Shown: positions 45,901 to 60,900, counted from the first letter of the stretch. The stretch: 64,000 bases of DNA from Anaspis maculata (GCA_949128115.1 OX421965.1:11811420-11875419), one strand, 5' to 3'. A program made the numbers and translations. The notes: generated by a model not told the origin, from the letters alone.

Positions 45901-48900
45901 AACTGTTGGAGTTTTGGAAATTTGACAGTAATGTCCGATAAGGTGTACCGTTGAACATACTAAAAGTCCCCAACTCTACCTATTGAGCTCGAGCCGCCAT
46001 CTTGTAAAAATGGTCCTTCGATCCAGTTTTCTGCTCATATTCCGCTAATCATCAGAGATATTCAATTAAGTTTAATAAAAAATCAAGGCTATAAAATTGT
46101 CTACAAAAATTGTTTCACACCGATTTTTTCTCGTATCTGTTGAAATTAATTAAATGAAATTAACAAAAAAAAATATCAAAAATTTAGCGATTTTTTGCCT
46201 ATGGCTAGAGATATTGTCTTCAAAATTTGTGAAGATGTTGGCAGTCTACATTGAAGCTAAACGTGACAGTTAAGATAAAAAAAAATGCGAAAATATTTTT
46301 TTATCAATTTTTTTGAATTAAGCAAAAATTTGGTTTTTGAGTTTGACATTTCCAACACGGCGGAGTAAAGGTTTTAATCGAACATCAATCAGTTTTGATA
46401 TATACATATTGCAAGACAAGATTTCATCTGTATTGTGCCTTCACGAGCTTCTGGAATGCTCGATATGAATTAAACTGAAAGAATAATAGCTGAGTCCAAA
46501 AAGTGTTGTCGATTGGTTCTGAAGGAAACATTTCGAAACAAAAGACATTAGCAAAGGATATACAGGAGGTCCAAAGGTTATTCAACTGTACATAAGCCCC
46601 ATATTGATGTGCCTTGTCCAAAATAGTACAAAAGAATCAATCAAAATGTTAAAATCCACCCTGTATAACAAAAAGTAACGATACAAAATGGTGATAAACT
46701 TGATCGAAGGACCATTTTTCCAAGATGGCGGCTCAAGCGCAATAAGTAGAGGCGGGGACTTTTAGTATGTTTATAAGTATACCTTAGCGAACATTCCTGT
46801 AAAATTTTTGAAACTCCGACCGTTACTTCTCTCAACTTTTCTTTATTTGACTGGCTGAAATTTGTGGAGTCAAGTTTGAGCACTAATAACTTTCAAATAA
46901 ATCAAATAATTTTGTTCTTTTTTTCAGCAATGTAAAAGCTGTATTTTTGGCACCAGGTATTATCTACTACTTCCATTTTGAATCGTTACTTTTTGTTATA
47001 CAGGGTGGATTTTCATATTTTGATCAATTCTTTTGTACTATTTCGGATAAGGCACATCAATATGGGGCTCATATACAGTTGAATATCCTTTGGACCTCCT
47101 GTAAATCCTTTGCTGATGTCTTTTGTTTCGAAATGTTTCCTTCAGAACCAATCGACAACACTTTTTGGACTTAGCTATTATTCTTTCAGTTTAATTCATA
47201 TCGAGCATTCCAGAAGCTCGTGAAGGCACAATACTTATGAAATCTTGTCTTACAATATGTAAATATCAAAACTGATTGATGTTCGATTGAAACCTTTACT
47301 CCGCCCTGTTGGAAATGTGAAACTCGAAAACCAAATTTTTGCTTAATTAAAAAAAAAATAAAAAAATATTTTCGCAATTTTTTTTTCTATCTCAACTGTC
47401 ACGTTTAGCTTTGATGTAGACTGCCAACATCTTCACAAATTTTGAAGACAATATCTCTAGCCATAGGCAAAAATCGCTTATTTTTTGATTTTTTTTTGTT
47501 AATTTAATTTAATTAATTTCAACAGATTCAAGAAAAAAATCGGTATGAAACAATTTTTGTAGACATTTTTATAGCCTTGATTTTTGATTAAACTGAATTG
47601 AATATCTCTGATGATTAGCGGAATATAAACAGAAAACTGGATCGAAGGACCATTTTTCCAAGATGGCGGCTCGAGCTCAATAGGTAGAGTTGGGGACTTT
47701 AAGTATGTTTAACAGTACACCTTACCGGACATTACTATCAAATTTCCAAAACTCCAACAGTTTTTTCCCTCCAGCTTTCCTTATTTGACTGGCCTAATTT
47801 GATTATAAGCATCGCAGGAGCCAGGTACCTTCGCGAAAATTGAATTCTGAATCAGATGGAGAGATTCCGGTTCATCACTGACAAAAAATAAGGACGCTTA
47901 GGACGGATTCCATGGGGTCCCGGCTCTTTTGTGTCATTCATGGCCCGGCATTCCTTCACTCTAATCAAAATTTAATTCCGCCATGGAACTGGGGCCCTGC
48001 ATGCTAAATTGCCAGATCACCAAATACGTTTCGGAATTCTCGTTGGGCCCACACAAGTGAAAAACTTTGCAAACATGCTTGCACAGCACAAACCCCTCGA
48101 CAAATCCGCTCTTGACGCGACTACAACCTCATTTCCACCACAGTGACAAGCATATTATTAACCCGGTAATCGGTAATTTTGAAAATCGGCACCTCCATGC
48201 AAAAGTTATAGCGATTTGAAAACCGTCAGCCTGCCGCGCCGCACCCTGTATCACACGTGAGCGAAATGTCATTATAAGCAAGTGAGCAAGAAGTTTTTCT
48301 TCAAAAATGCCTTCAAACTATTCGGTTCCCTCAACCACATCCCTCAACTGATGTAGAGCGGAATATCACACCGTTTTGTAGAAGAAAAAAAAGTTGAGGA
48401 ATTTTTTTGAGAAATAGCAACAGTTCAGTAAAATCTTTTGAAATAATGAATCTAGAAGGGTTCCAAAGACCACCCTTTTCGACCCTTCATAACTCGCGTC
48501 ATAACTTTGGGAATACAGGCCGCAGCGCAGAATTTTTTTTGTGAGCTCCATGAAATATTGCATATACCGTCGCGTCAACTCTTTCGCTGCGCAATTTGGT
48601 CACCCTGTATAACTAACTTGAATATCTAATGAAGACCGTTTTTGAAATATATTGAAAAAACAGTTTAAAAAATTTTTCACACCTGAGTTTCTCAATATTG
48701 TAGCTATCATCTCAAAATTCGGTCGGCACCTACTTTCACATTGTTCGATATGACTAATCTAGCTGTATTTTCTGTTTCTCCTAGACCTATCAGTTTTAGA
48801 GATAAGGTAGAGGCAACTTTTGGTTTTTCTATGAAATGGAGCCACATTGGATTTTCACACCATTGAACCATCAGAATATGAGTCAAGAAAATTATAATTA

Positions 48901-51900
48901 CTGACCTCTCATACTTTAACTTTTGCTGAAAAAAATTTAATATGAAAAAAAGTCAGATTCAGCACAGTTTCAAAATTTTTGAGAATAACATCAACTAACT
49001 ATGTCATGAAAAAAGTAACAATTTACATTTCGGTTGAGTGGAAGTTGATACAGAATTTATTTAAATTAAAAATATTTATTGCGGGTCATTTTACATATTT
49101 TATTCGGGTTGTGCATATTTTATTACCTATTATTATCAAAGAACTTGATTTTGGTGTGTATCCGATGGTGTGAATATCCAATATCCAGTAAGAATAATAG
49201 AAGTTGCCTGGCGGATTTCTGAAAGTAGCAGGGCTAGAGGAAAACCCGCAGTGCCATCGGAGTGGCCCCGTCAAACAATGCCAAGATACCCAATTTCGAA
49301 GTAATAACTACAATATTACAGAATATTAGTGACGAAAGTAGTTATGCCAAATTAATGAAATAAGAGTTTTCAGCTTTTTCAGGAACGATCAAGATATCTT
49401 TAATTTTTTAAATCTACGAGATGGCTATAAAATCGGTCAACTTTTTTGTAGTTCAATTGACTTCCTTTCCCAAAACCTCGAAAGTGAACGGTCAAATACA
49501 ATACACTCTGTATACTGATACTATCTAACGCAAAGCACTATCCACTGAGCCACCACTCCTCGGTGAGCGATCGTGCATCATAGTACAAATCAGATGCGCA
49601 ATGCGCGTGGATAACGTTCACTTTCACGTTCATCTATCGTCTAGACGCTCTTGGTTTGGTTTTTCAGAAACAATACGCGCGTTCGGCCTCCGAACTTGGA
49701 TACAAGTTTGAGAGAAACAAAACGAAAACAAACAAAGGTGGGAGAGAGACATCACTAGCAACTTAGGTAATAATCCTTATGGTGTGATTTTGTGAGGAAA
49801 TGTTACAACTAACATCATGTTAAAGCTCCGTTAGTGTTGCCTACAGAGGCATCGATTCAGGTGAAACTTGCGCTGTTGCGAATTCAAGGTTATCTCATAT
49901 CAAAGTACGATTTGTTCAAAAAAGCAACTTGCTATTCCTTTCTGCACTGGAGAAGGACCTTGCATGTTGATTCCATGTTCTAGCTACAAACAAACCTTCT
50001 CACAAACCTGACTAACATACAGATTGTTTAAATAGCGGCTGTTCCGAATGTTCGTATCAAATATTTGAATAATAGCGTTTTTCACTAGAAAAAAATTGCG
50101 TACTTTCTGCTCCCGTCGTCATGGAAACTCGCCAGAAAGTCCTGGCTATTGGTCTGTGCTCATTGTTAGAGCGTTTTAGTGCGCAATTTTGTTCCAAGTG
50201 AAAACGCTATAAGTAGGCGTCAATAACCAATTTGCAGCTTCAGTTGAAACCCGTAAGAATGAATATCAACACATTGTTAACACATTATACTTTCAGGGAC
50301 CTGAGACCTCAGCATTTTGCTGGGTAATCGGCAGTTACCGCTATTAGACAGCCAGCTACGGCCAGAGTAGAGCAAATTTTCCATTATTACAATAATTCAG
50401 AATGTCGAGTGTTCATAATCATGTCTTCATAAAACAAGAACAACAAGATAACATGTTTTGCTGAATCACCCTGTATAGAGCCTAAGAAGACTCAGGCAGA
50501 GAACTGATGTGATAAGTGCATTGCCGAAGAATTGAGTAATCTACCAGTGAATTTTGAAACCAGACATCCAGTTCAAAAGTTACAAAGCTGTTCATTGATC
50601 TAATCGTCATTGGCTTACTGATAACAAACGAGATTCTAGAAAGATGTTGGGCATGCTCTTCCAAGTCTTTGAGAATCCAAGTCGTCAAATTAAATTTTGT
50701 CGTTTCGTTTGAAACTCGAGCGCTTTAGCTTACCCGACGAGAGATCCGAGAACATGCCGCTCCTGTCGGCGAACTCGAAAGCCGCCCCCAACGTGAAGAA
50801 ACTCTCGCCGATCTTCATGAACTCCCTTTTGTACATTGTATCGCATTTCTTCTGCTGATCGACCGACGTCTGCATCAACCCCTTGATGCTCTGGTCCATC
50901 TGGTTGATGTAGCTGATGCTTATCTCCATCTTGCTGTCGACCATCGACGGCAGCAGGTCCTTGTCGGGCGCCTCGATGCACAGGCAGAAGTTGGCGCCGA
51001 CCAGCTGGTCTTTTTCAGCTCTCCTCTTGCCCTCCTTCCAGTGCCTTTCGCTATCGGTGCAGGTGAGGAAGTGATGCCACACCTCGCAGATGCTCAGCAC
51101 CGGATGGCGGCAGACGTAATTGACGAATTCCTGCAGCTGGACCCGGCGGTGTTCAACGAAGTGCTCCTCGTACCGGCCGGAGATCTGCTTGTCGGGCAGC
51201 GGCGGCATGGCTATCACGTTGAACTTTTCCGACAGCCTGTTGTGCAGCCAGTCGAAGTGCTTGTACCGTCTGGAGACCTCGATGCCGGTGAAGGAGGGCG
51301 TCAGCTGATATGCTATGAAGGATTTGAGTCCGCCCATTTTCGAGGCTTTTTTCGGCGAAGTCACCTGCACGGTGTACGGGTTCGATATGACCTCCCATCT
51401 GAACACGTTGTCGTTCTCTTTGAAAATGTGAACTCTCGGACATGACGATGTGTCTTTTAGGGTTCCTGGAAAACAAAAGAAACACGTCCAGATTTGTTGA
51501 TGAATGACACCGTCTTTAGAAGACCTAGCCCAGAAAAGTGAAGTACTTAGGTTATAACCCGACAAGTTTTGACAAGAGATCTGATGTTATAGTCTCAGAG
51601 TTTTATGGTTTATCTTATCATTCAGCTACAGGCTCTATTTTTAAGGGAGATCAAAAGTCAAAGAAGCCGTATGATCATCTCGAGAACCATCTTCATAATC
51701 AAAGTTGCCGCTTTCTAATTTCCTTTTCAGTGTCGGTATGCTAGAGGTCCAGTGTGCTCGAAGGTCGTTCGATGCACCAGTGGCGTAGCAGATGAATAAA
51801 AAGAGGGGCGGCTACGGTTTAAAACTAACTGAACTGCCATATTTGCTGTTTAACCCCTTGGCCCCTCTAATTGAGGGAATTTTCTAAAAGAGTTAGGGGG

Positions 51901-54900
51901 TGGTTTAGAAAATTTGAAATGACTTTTCACAGATGAAGAATCTTATCACCTTCAATTTGATGTATCACAAGATAGGTAATGGTATTTGAAATTATAAAGT
52001 AGGGTAGGGTGGGGACGAAGGAGCTGAAGGTAAAAATTTGACGTGTTTTACATCCTCCTCGAAATGAAAATTGACCTGTTTCGGCGTTTTCCTGGGAAAA
52101 ATGTTGGCGACGAGACATCTGGGGGGGAAAGTTTGAAAATAAACACCCTATTTTATAAACTCATTCGGTTGTCTGTTACACTACTGATGAATTTATTCGA
52201 AGTCTTGAAGCTCTGTATCGACCGACACAAAAATATAACAACTAACTAAAGGAAATTTACAAGACAGCGAACATTTCATAATGACCTTTGACCTGCCACC
52301 ACAAAGTTTTTCAAATCATGTTTGGAATCAGATTACTACTAGGTATACTGTACATTGTACGGGGGGGGGGGGCAAATTTGGATGTTTTCGTAGGAGAACT
52401 CGGCGATCATTAGAGATTTGGAAAAAAGGGTGACATTTTCTTGATTTCTTTTTCTAAGTGAAACTCAAATGGCGAAATCCAAAATCTGCTCTAGTGTTTT
52501 GTTCTCGAGTTATAAACGAAAGTTCGACTTTTTTGATATGCTGATGATTCACCATATCTGTGATATTTTTCAAACTAAAGGATAGTAATCACACATTCTT
52601 TAAGCACTGTTTTTGATAAATCATGGCTTTGATTTAGTTAGTTTAAATAGATGATTTTTTTCTCGGTATCCCAACTCAGGGTACATACGGGGTGTCCGCT
52701 TTTTGATCTTGCAACAGCGGACAACATGAAAAATGAGTACACTTTCTTCAGGACACTTCGTTCAAAAACGTACAATAATCGAGGTATATCTTTTCAATGT
52801 TGAGATTATATCGTTTTTCCTACATAATTTTCACACCGTTGAACCAATTTGCGCCAAACTTTGGATATGTAATTGTTAAATGAATTTCCAAAAACTGTGT
52901 TTGTTATCCCCTCTAACTTTTATGCCACTAAATATTTTACAAAAATGCTGGAGTAAACAGATCAAAAATTGATGTGGTCCACCCCAAAAACTCGCTGAGA
53001 TTCAAATGAGGATATCGAGACAAAAAATAGACCGATTTGAAAATATGGTGATGTAGTTGATTCGGCGTTTTTCTGACTACAAGTTCCATATTTGGATATC
53101 GTGTTCGCTGATAAACTGCATAATATACAGGGCGACAAAAAAAGAGAAGTGACAAGTGGTCCATTTTCAAGCGTGTGTCACCTTTTTGAAAACAGTTGTA
53201 GATTATTTCTAATTATATTTTTGAAAACCTGGCATCAATATCTCGAAACGATTTTTGACATTTTACCGCCTCCTGTTTCTTGTACAGGGTGTGCACGTAT
53301 TAATTCTACGCCTCCGGGAGGCTTCTCATTGAACGTAATTTCAAAAATGAAAAACGATTCTTACATAATTCTTTTTGTAGGTTTCAAATTTGTTCACTGA
53401 AATTTTCTGTGGCATATCGCATATCGTTGGGTGCAAGATTGAAAATTTTTCTCAAATTGGACACTCTGTGATTCAATATTGGAATCGATTCGGTTTTTCA
53501 TCCTGATTATAAATATATATCACACTTGCCACGGGTTCCACCAAAAAATTTAAGAGCGGTTTAAGCTAAACCGAGTTTAAACGGATTTTTTTCTGGTCAA
53601 TGCTGGTAGATTCATTATGGAAAATACGTTAAATCGCAAGTTTACTACCCTTTCGTGATTTACTTAGCATGAAACCTGAATTTACACAGATCATTTGGCC
53701 AAAATCCATCAAAAGAAATCTCGAGTTAGCTATCAGCTGGTTAAATATTTTGGTGGAACCCACGGTTGGTGAGTTATTGAAAAAAAACACCTGTTGAAAA
53801 AATTGTTGAAGTTTCAGTATATTTGAATTAGAAGTTTTGCTTGAAGAAAGTAGTTCTCAAACGGTTTTTTGCTATATGGTTAGCTCATCCCCACCTGTTC
53901 AACATGTTGAAAGCATACATCTCTCTGACGCGTAATACTTAGTATACAGGTGAAAATTAAAAAATAAATCTTCAAACTTTTTTATTCCGGTCCCAATTCC
54001 GGTGGAACAGTTCTCGAAAAGAACAGCCTCTCATTATTCAGCAGCCTTAAGGTCTCCCACTGAACGTGTGAAGAACTCACCCCTCGATAGCTGCTGGTAT
54101 TCTCGAGGGTATTCTACGTACAGGGTGGAATCAATTTTTTTTCAATAAATTTTATCTTGATCAAATCAATCCGGACAAAGACCAATTCCGGCTCTGTTAG
54201 AAGTCTATAATCTCTCATTCAAGATATAATAATGTCACATTCCTTAAACTGCTAAAACATGGCATACAGGGTGGAACACCCTTTTTTTCTTTTATTTTTT
54301 TCCCGGGTCACATTAATTCGGATGATAATCTTACCCACTTCAAAGGAGAGCCTAGAGTATTTGGCAAAAGATATCAAAAACTTACATTTCTGCAATTACT
54401 GCAACTACTGGCTACTGTAGCATCAAGCATTTTTGCGATTTTGGTTGTGCGAGGAGTTGCTAAGGACAGCACAACAAAAGTTCAAGCAACATATAATTCA
54501 TTCTGTATATCAAGTCAGAGAGTGATATTAGAAATGCAAATTTTTTATATGGCTTGCGGAAAACTCTGAGCTTTCCAGTAAACCAGATAAGATTGTTATT
54601 CTAATTAATTTTATCCCGAAAAAAAATAAAAAAAATAAAGTATGTTTCACCCTGTAGGTTGTGTTTAGGGAGTTTGAGGAATGTGACATTTTTATATCTT
54701 GAATAAGAGACTATAGGCTTGTAACAGAGCTGGAATAGGCTTTTGTCTGGATTGATTTGATGAAGATAAAAAACATTGGAAAAAAATTGATTTCACCCTG
54801 TACGTAGGATACCAGCGACTATGGAGGGGTACATTTTTCAAATGTTCAATAGGAGACTATAAGGTCGCTAAATAATGAGTGACTGTTTTTCTCGAGGATT

Positions 54901-57900
54901 GTTTCACCGGAATAAAAAATTTCAAAGATTTATTTTTCAAGTTTCACCCTGTATACTAAGTATTACGCGTCACAGGGATGTATGCTTTCAACATGTTGAA
55001 CAGGTGGGGATGAGCTAACCATATAGCGAAAAACCATTTGAGAACTACTTTCTTCAAGCAAGAGATAATTTTTTTACTATTTCAAGTACACTATTTCAAG
55101 AAATATGGATAAATGTTTTTCCCAAAAGTTTGTCTGTTCAAGTTGTTGAGTAAGAGTTTCAAACTATAATCAAATCCATTCACTCAAAATGATAGAAAAA
55201 TTACTAAATTACTTTTGAAATAAATCTTTTTTCTATTTATATTTTTTAAAACTATTTAAACATTCATTTATTTATTTATTTGAGAAAATTTTAAAACAAT
55301 TTGTGAGCAATACTGCCGTGTTAAGCCTAAAGCGCGTATCTACATTTTGATAAATTTGATACACTGCAGTTTTATGCCAAGTTTTTATGCCGTTATGTTA
55401 TAGTTTAATATGAATAAAGCAGTTATTTGAGAACTCTAATTATTGCGCCATTCATTTATAATCATAACCACATGATCGCAAACATCATAGCCCCTAAAGT
55501 ATGAGCATAAAAATGCAGTGTATCAAATTTATCAAAATGTAGATACGCGCTTTAGGCTTAGCACGGCAGAATATATCACAGAAAATTTTTGTGGACAGAT
55601 TCGAAATCTACGGAGAAATTCGTATAAGAATCGTTTTCCATTTTTGAAATTATATTTGAGGGGATGTTTCCAGGAGGTGGGGTATACTTTATACGTGAAC
55701 ATCCTCACAAGAAATGAAGGGCGGTAAAATGTCAAAAACTATTTCGAGATACTGATGCGAGGTTTTCAAAAATATGATTAGAAAAAAACTACAATTCTTT
55801 TTTAAAAAGTTACACACGCTCAAAAATGGACCATTTTTGCACTCCTTCTTTTGTCACCCTGTATATCATATAGTATATTAGCAAACACGATATCCAAATA
55901 TGAAACTTGCAATCAGAAGAACGTCAAGTCATTAACATCGTCATATGTAGGTATTCTCAAATCGGTTCATTTTTCGTCTCGATATCCTCATTTGAACCCG
56001 AGTAAAAACCTGAAGCATGAAGTTAGAAATTTGTTAATTGTTTATGCTAAAATGCGTTGCCGGTTGAAATCGAATATTTTTAAATCGAATAAATTGTAAT
56101 TATTATTACCGAAGGTGGCTGCGGCAACAAATAAAAATCTGAAGTCGGAATTTTGTCTATTGTTTATGTCGATTTCAACCCGGCAACGCTTCTTGACATA
56201 AACAATTAACATACTTTTAACTTCAGATTTTCATTTGTGGTCGCAGCCACCTTTGGTAATAATAATTTAATTATATTCAATCCGCTATAAATCGTCATTT
56301 CTCATCATGAGAATTTTTAAGCCACCACTGTGTCAATAAACAAAAATCTCTATCCAAATATCAAAGAATATATCGGCTGTTCCGTTTGAAAATCAAAAGT
56401 TCAAATCAAAAGAAAGAACACACAGGGGCTCGGCAAAATTTTCGGTAGGTATATGGACAGGGAGCTGGTGCCTCAAAACTTACGTCATAAGGTACATGAT
56501 TTTAACCCTGTAGGTCTAAAATGTGCGTTGATGAAGTTGTTAAAAATTGCTTTGTCTTACATGTCAGACCGGGGGCTTCAGGCTGGTATGAGCCTGTCAA
56601 TTTTCGAAAAAATGGCCAAAAATTTACGTCATAAGGTCTCGCATAAGGTACATGAATGGAACCAGCTGGATTTTGTGTGGGAACATCCCTTTGATCGAAA
56701 ATCTGGTCGTAAGATAGAATTTTTAGGGGCTCTCGGTCCATAAGACAAGTTTGAAATTTTCAAAAAAGGACCATTTATAAATTTTTTCACAGGCGTTTTG
56801 TTGACTAACCCACCAAGCGAGGGGCCAACCACTCATGAAAATTTGTACAGGTATTCCGAGAATACCATGTATTTCCGACCTATTCCTGCATTTCCACGTA
56901 TTCCCTATTATTTCTCAAGTATTCTTCAATATTTCTTGATATTCTCAAGTATTTCCATTTATTCCTCAGTATTTCCTTGTATTCCCCAGTATTTCCTAAA
57001 ATTTCCGAGTATTTTCAGGTATTCCTAAAGTATTTTCTATGCACCTAAATTGAAATATATCGCAGTTAAAGGCCTAAAAACTTTGAATTGACGCATCCTC
57101 GCGGTTTGTAACGTTATTAAATAACGTTATAAGTATGAAACTCAGCAGTGAGATTCTTTTTTTAGTAAATAAAAATAGTCATGCGTCAAAATCTGAAAAA
57201 AAACTGTTTGACAACGCCGCATCAAAACGCCAAAAAAATGTATAGGTACCATCACGAAGAAAAAGGACAGCTTTATCTGCCTGACTTGATAAGGTTTGGC
57301 TTTAGAAACAGTACAGGGTGTGAAAGATTATTTTTCGCAAAAATCGGACATACAGGGGGTGCCATTTCAATAAATGAAGTTATGACTTTCTCTATAAACA
57401 GTTTTCAAAAAGTTTTTGATCACCTCGTACATAACCGCCAAACCTTATTATGTCATGTGGATGGAGATGTCATTTTTCTCAATGTATTCCAAATTTCAAG
57501 ACGGTAACGCCGCACCAAGACGTCAAACATTTCATTAAAGGCTCATAAGAATAATGTGATAAACGAGCAAACTCCTATGGCGAGAAAAAGCCGATAAGGA
57601 GAAAAACATTTATTCATTTATTTTTATTATTCATAAAATATCGGATGTCCAATTTGAAAAAAAGTTGACATACGTATAGGTACCTGAACTATGACTCACC
57701 TCACCCTGTATAATTGAATTTTTTTGAGCGATGCAGAATGAAAAATGTTGTGGATAAGCGTTCGAATCATATTTTAATCTTGAACGGATGAAACGTAGTG
57801 TTCCGATCCCTTGCTATTGACTCACCCTGTAATATACAGGATGTTAGGTACTAGTTGTAACAAATTTTGAGAGATGAGTCTCCAAGTTTCAGAAGAATCA

Positions 57901-60900
57901 TGAAATTCGCTTGAAAATAAGAATGTTCTAACGAGACAAGAATAAGTTCCAAGACAGCCAAGTTTTATGACAATCGTTCCACTAATGAAAAATTCAAAGT
58001 GGCGGCCAAGATGGCGGCGGAATTATGAAACTTGTATCAAATCTTAGTATAAAATGACGCTTATATGGTCGGTTTGTCCGTCCGTCCGTCGGTCCGTTCG
58101 TCCGTCCGTCCGCCTGTCTGTCTAGTCTGTCTAGCTAATGCCCCCAAGGATGGCCAGTGGACATTTTTTTTATCCATACAAAGTTATCATTATTATTATT
58201 ATCATCAAAAAACAAAGATTTCCTGTGCACTTCTAAGAAGTTGAACTACTCCTTGGGGAATGAAGCTAGCAGAGCCCTGGAACTTCTCCCGATGTGTAGC
58301 TGATGTCGCCAAGGGTGGCCAGTGGGCAATTTTTTTCCATTTCTACTTAGTTACTATAATTATTATCAAGAAACAGAGATTTCCTTTGCACTTCCAAAAA
58401 GTTGAACTACTCCTCGGGGTATGAAAGCTAGAAGAGCCCTGAAACTTTTTCCGATGGATAGCTTAGGTCTTCAAGCGTGGCCATTGGGCAGATTGGATTT
58501 CATGATTCCGCCGTCATCTTGGCCGCCACATTGACATTTCTTATGGTTGAACTATTGTAATAAACGTGAAACTTATTCTTATCTCGTATGAACACTCTTA
58601 TTCTCAAGCTGGACTTCATTTCTATCAATAACAGATCTGCACTAAAAAATGCGCTATTGCGACTCCCGCACGTGAGGGGATATTCACTTGTTTAGACTAG
58701 GTAAACAAGATCAAAATGAGCTGTTAATTCTATGGAAATTCTCGTATAAGTATTACTACTATTTCACGCATGCAGGAGAAGGAATGTTAAAAAATGTATG
58801 ACAATTTGGTCTACATTTCCCTTTATTAACGCTTTTTCCCAGAAATTCACAGCACCGATTCTTTCACCCTCGAACTGTGTTGATCTCTCTGTAACTGTGT
58901 TGTTCTCTCTGTCTTGTTCCTCTTTCGAACGACGATATTTTTTCCGTAACAAATGGAAACGGCTCGTCTCCCGATCTCTGGTGAGGTTTTCTGATACAAG
59001 TATTTCCTAGGTATTCCTAGATATTTCCTGATATTCTCGAGTATTCCCATGTATTCTCAGGTATTCCCGGAGTATTCCCGAATATTCCCGGTATTTCCAT
59101 ATATTTCCTAGTATTCTCCAAGTATTCCACAGTATTCCCTGAGTATTCTGAACATTTTGTACAGGTATTCTCGGAGTGTTTGGCCCCTCGCCACCAAGTG
59201 TGAGATATGTTTGATCAGGATGAAGAACGGAATCGATTGCCATGTTAAAATACAGGTTGTACGATTTGAGAAAAAAGTTTCGATGTTGCACCCTGTCAGT
59301 GATGCACCATTATAAATTTTTGTGGACAGATCCGAAACTTGCGTAAAAAATCATGTGAGAATCGTTTTTCATTCCTAAAATTATGCCAAAGGAGAAGTCT
59401 CCAGGAGAAGGTAAATTTTGGCCTTTTTTGAAAATTTCAAACTTGTCTTATGGACCGGAGCCCCCAAAAATTTTGTCTCATGACCCGATTTTTGATTAAG
59501 GGGATGTTCTCACACAAAAGCCCGTTGGTTTGATTCATGTACCTTATGTCATAAATTTTTGACATTTTTCGAAAATTGACAAGCGCGTTGACAAGCTTGT
59601 ACCAGCCCAAAGCCCCCGGTCTGACATGTGAGACAAAGAAATTTTCAACAACCTTATCAACGCACATTAGACCTATAGGGTTAAAATAATGTACCTTATG
59701 ACGCATGACGTAAGTTTTGAGGCACCAGCTCCCTGTCCAATAGTAGAGGAAAGCATTCACCGGCGTCGGTGTTAGGTCTTGTTGCTGAAATAGCCCGACG
59801 TTGAATAAACGAAGAAAAAAAGTGCTTCAAGAATGTGTTTATGACTTTCCTCTAGTTTGGAAAATAACAAAGATATCGGCATTGATCAGGGTAATAAAAA
59901 AATGGAACTATTGCTCATAGCTCGAAAACAAACAAAAAATACAACACATTTTGATTTTCAATGTTGAATTTCTCTTGAAAAAAAATCTATAAAGGGTCAT
60001 CCGTTTTTCCATATCTCCAATGGTTGCAGGTTGCAGAACTCTCCTCTAGAAATATTCAAATTTTCTCGTTCTGTACAGCAAAAAAAGTCCAAAATTTGAT
60101 CTGCTTTGAGAAAGGAGAAACTTTGCTTTGGAATCTGTGAGGATTTCCACTAAAGCTGGGCTAGTATCTCGGCTAGTATGAGTAATATCATTGTTGTAAT
60201 ATCAACTGCAAAACACACACCCAAATTTGTTCCATTTCCTTCAACAAAATGCTTTTAACGTTATCAGTGTTATCACTATGACAGATTTGACATAGAAGCA
60301 AAATCCCAATCCTATTAGCAAGAAGCTATGGATGAATTTTTTTTTTAATCAATAAAATTATTAGCTGGAGCTGCTTTGTAGAAACAACAATTAAACGGTT
60401 ACGTTATACTTTGTCACTGATAAGTAGTCTGTGTATGTAATTTTATTAATAGTAAACATGTTAATGACACAGCACACCATGTGTTGTAGCAGCAGAGATA
60501 AAAGCTCTCTGCAATAATAAGGACAAATTGAATTTATTCCAATTTAGAAACTCAGTGACGGTGTCTGATTTACCGAGCAATGCATTTCCAGTGCGGCTGC
60601 AAAACTGGCTGGGATTATGATTATTCTGCGGCTATCGGCTACCTACCCCACTAGTCATTGAAAATACCGTAGAATTTTCGTCCCGAAGGCTTGCTATTCT
60701 CTCTTGAATAATACCGGCAAAAAATCTTCATCCCTCAACTAAACGAATGTTGGGAATGTTGAGATATCATGCCGACTTTTATTCGGCATTCGTTTCAAGT
60801 GCGTCAGGTCAGGTTCAAGCTAGTATCAATTTCATCAGGTCAAACTCAAGGTAGTTTCGATTTGAGCAGGTTCAACAACACTGGATTATTTTTGAACAAA

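Larger units (their letters stand above)
52985..55995. mobile_element. 3-kb concentric foldback
   Basis: The outer arms (GAGGATATCGAGACAAAAAA; TTTGGATATCGTGTT) are mirrored at 55870-55995. Progressively inner end pairs are 53128/55862 (TATACAGGGCGACAAAA), 53945/54965 (ACTTAGTATACAGG), 54118/54806 (TACGTACAGGGTGGAATCA) and 54266/54658 (ACAGGGTGG). All are centred near 54460-54495. Each arm also carries one private MITE: 53530-53770 (GGGTTCCACCAAAA ends) on the left and 55305-55575 on the right. Confidence 0.8.
56452..59750. mobile_element. 3.3-kb composite foldback
   Basis: The left end GGACAGGGAGCTGGTGCCTC is mirrored at 59720-59745. Arms of about 330 bp include CATGTCAGACCGGGGGCTT and CATAAGACAAGTTTGAAATT. 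Inside lie two TATTCC minisatellites, a (GTCC)n run at 58077-58130 and a second foldback of the 117-bp-repeat family at 57885-58630. Confidence 0.75.

Noticed and set aside
49530..49560. tRNA-like TGGCTCAGTGGATAGTGC on the minus strand
   Set aside because: Resembles an A box, but no B box or cloverleaf follows; at most a SINE fragment.
50730..51485. Additional frames on both strands over the PX-BAR exon
   Set aside because: Shadows of exon 2 of the sorting nexin; they lack PX or BAR signatures.
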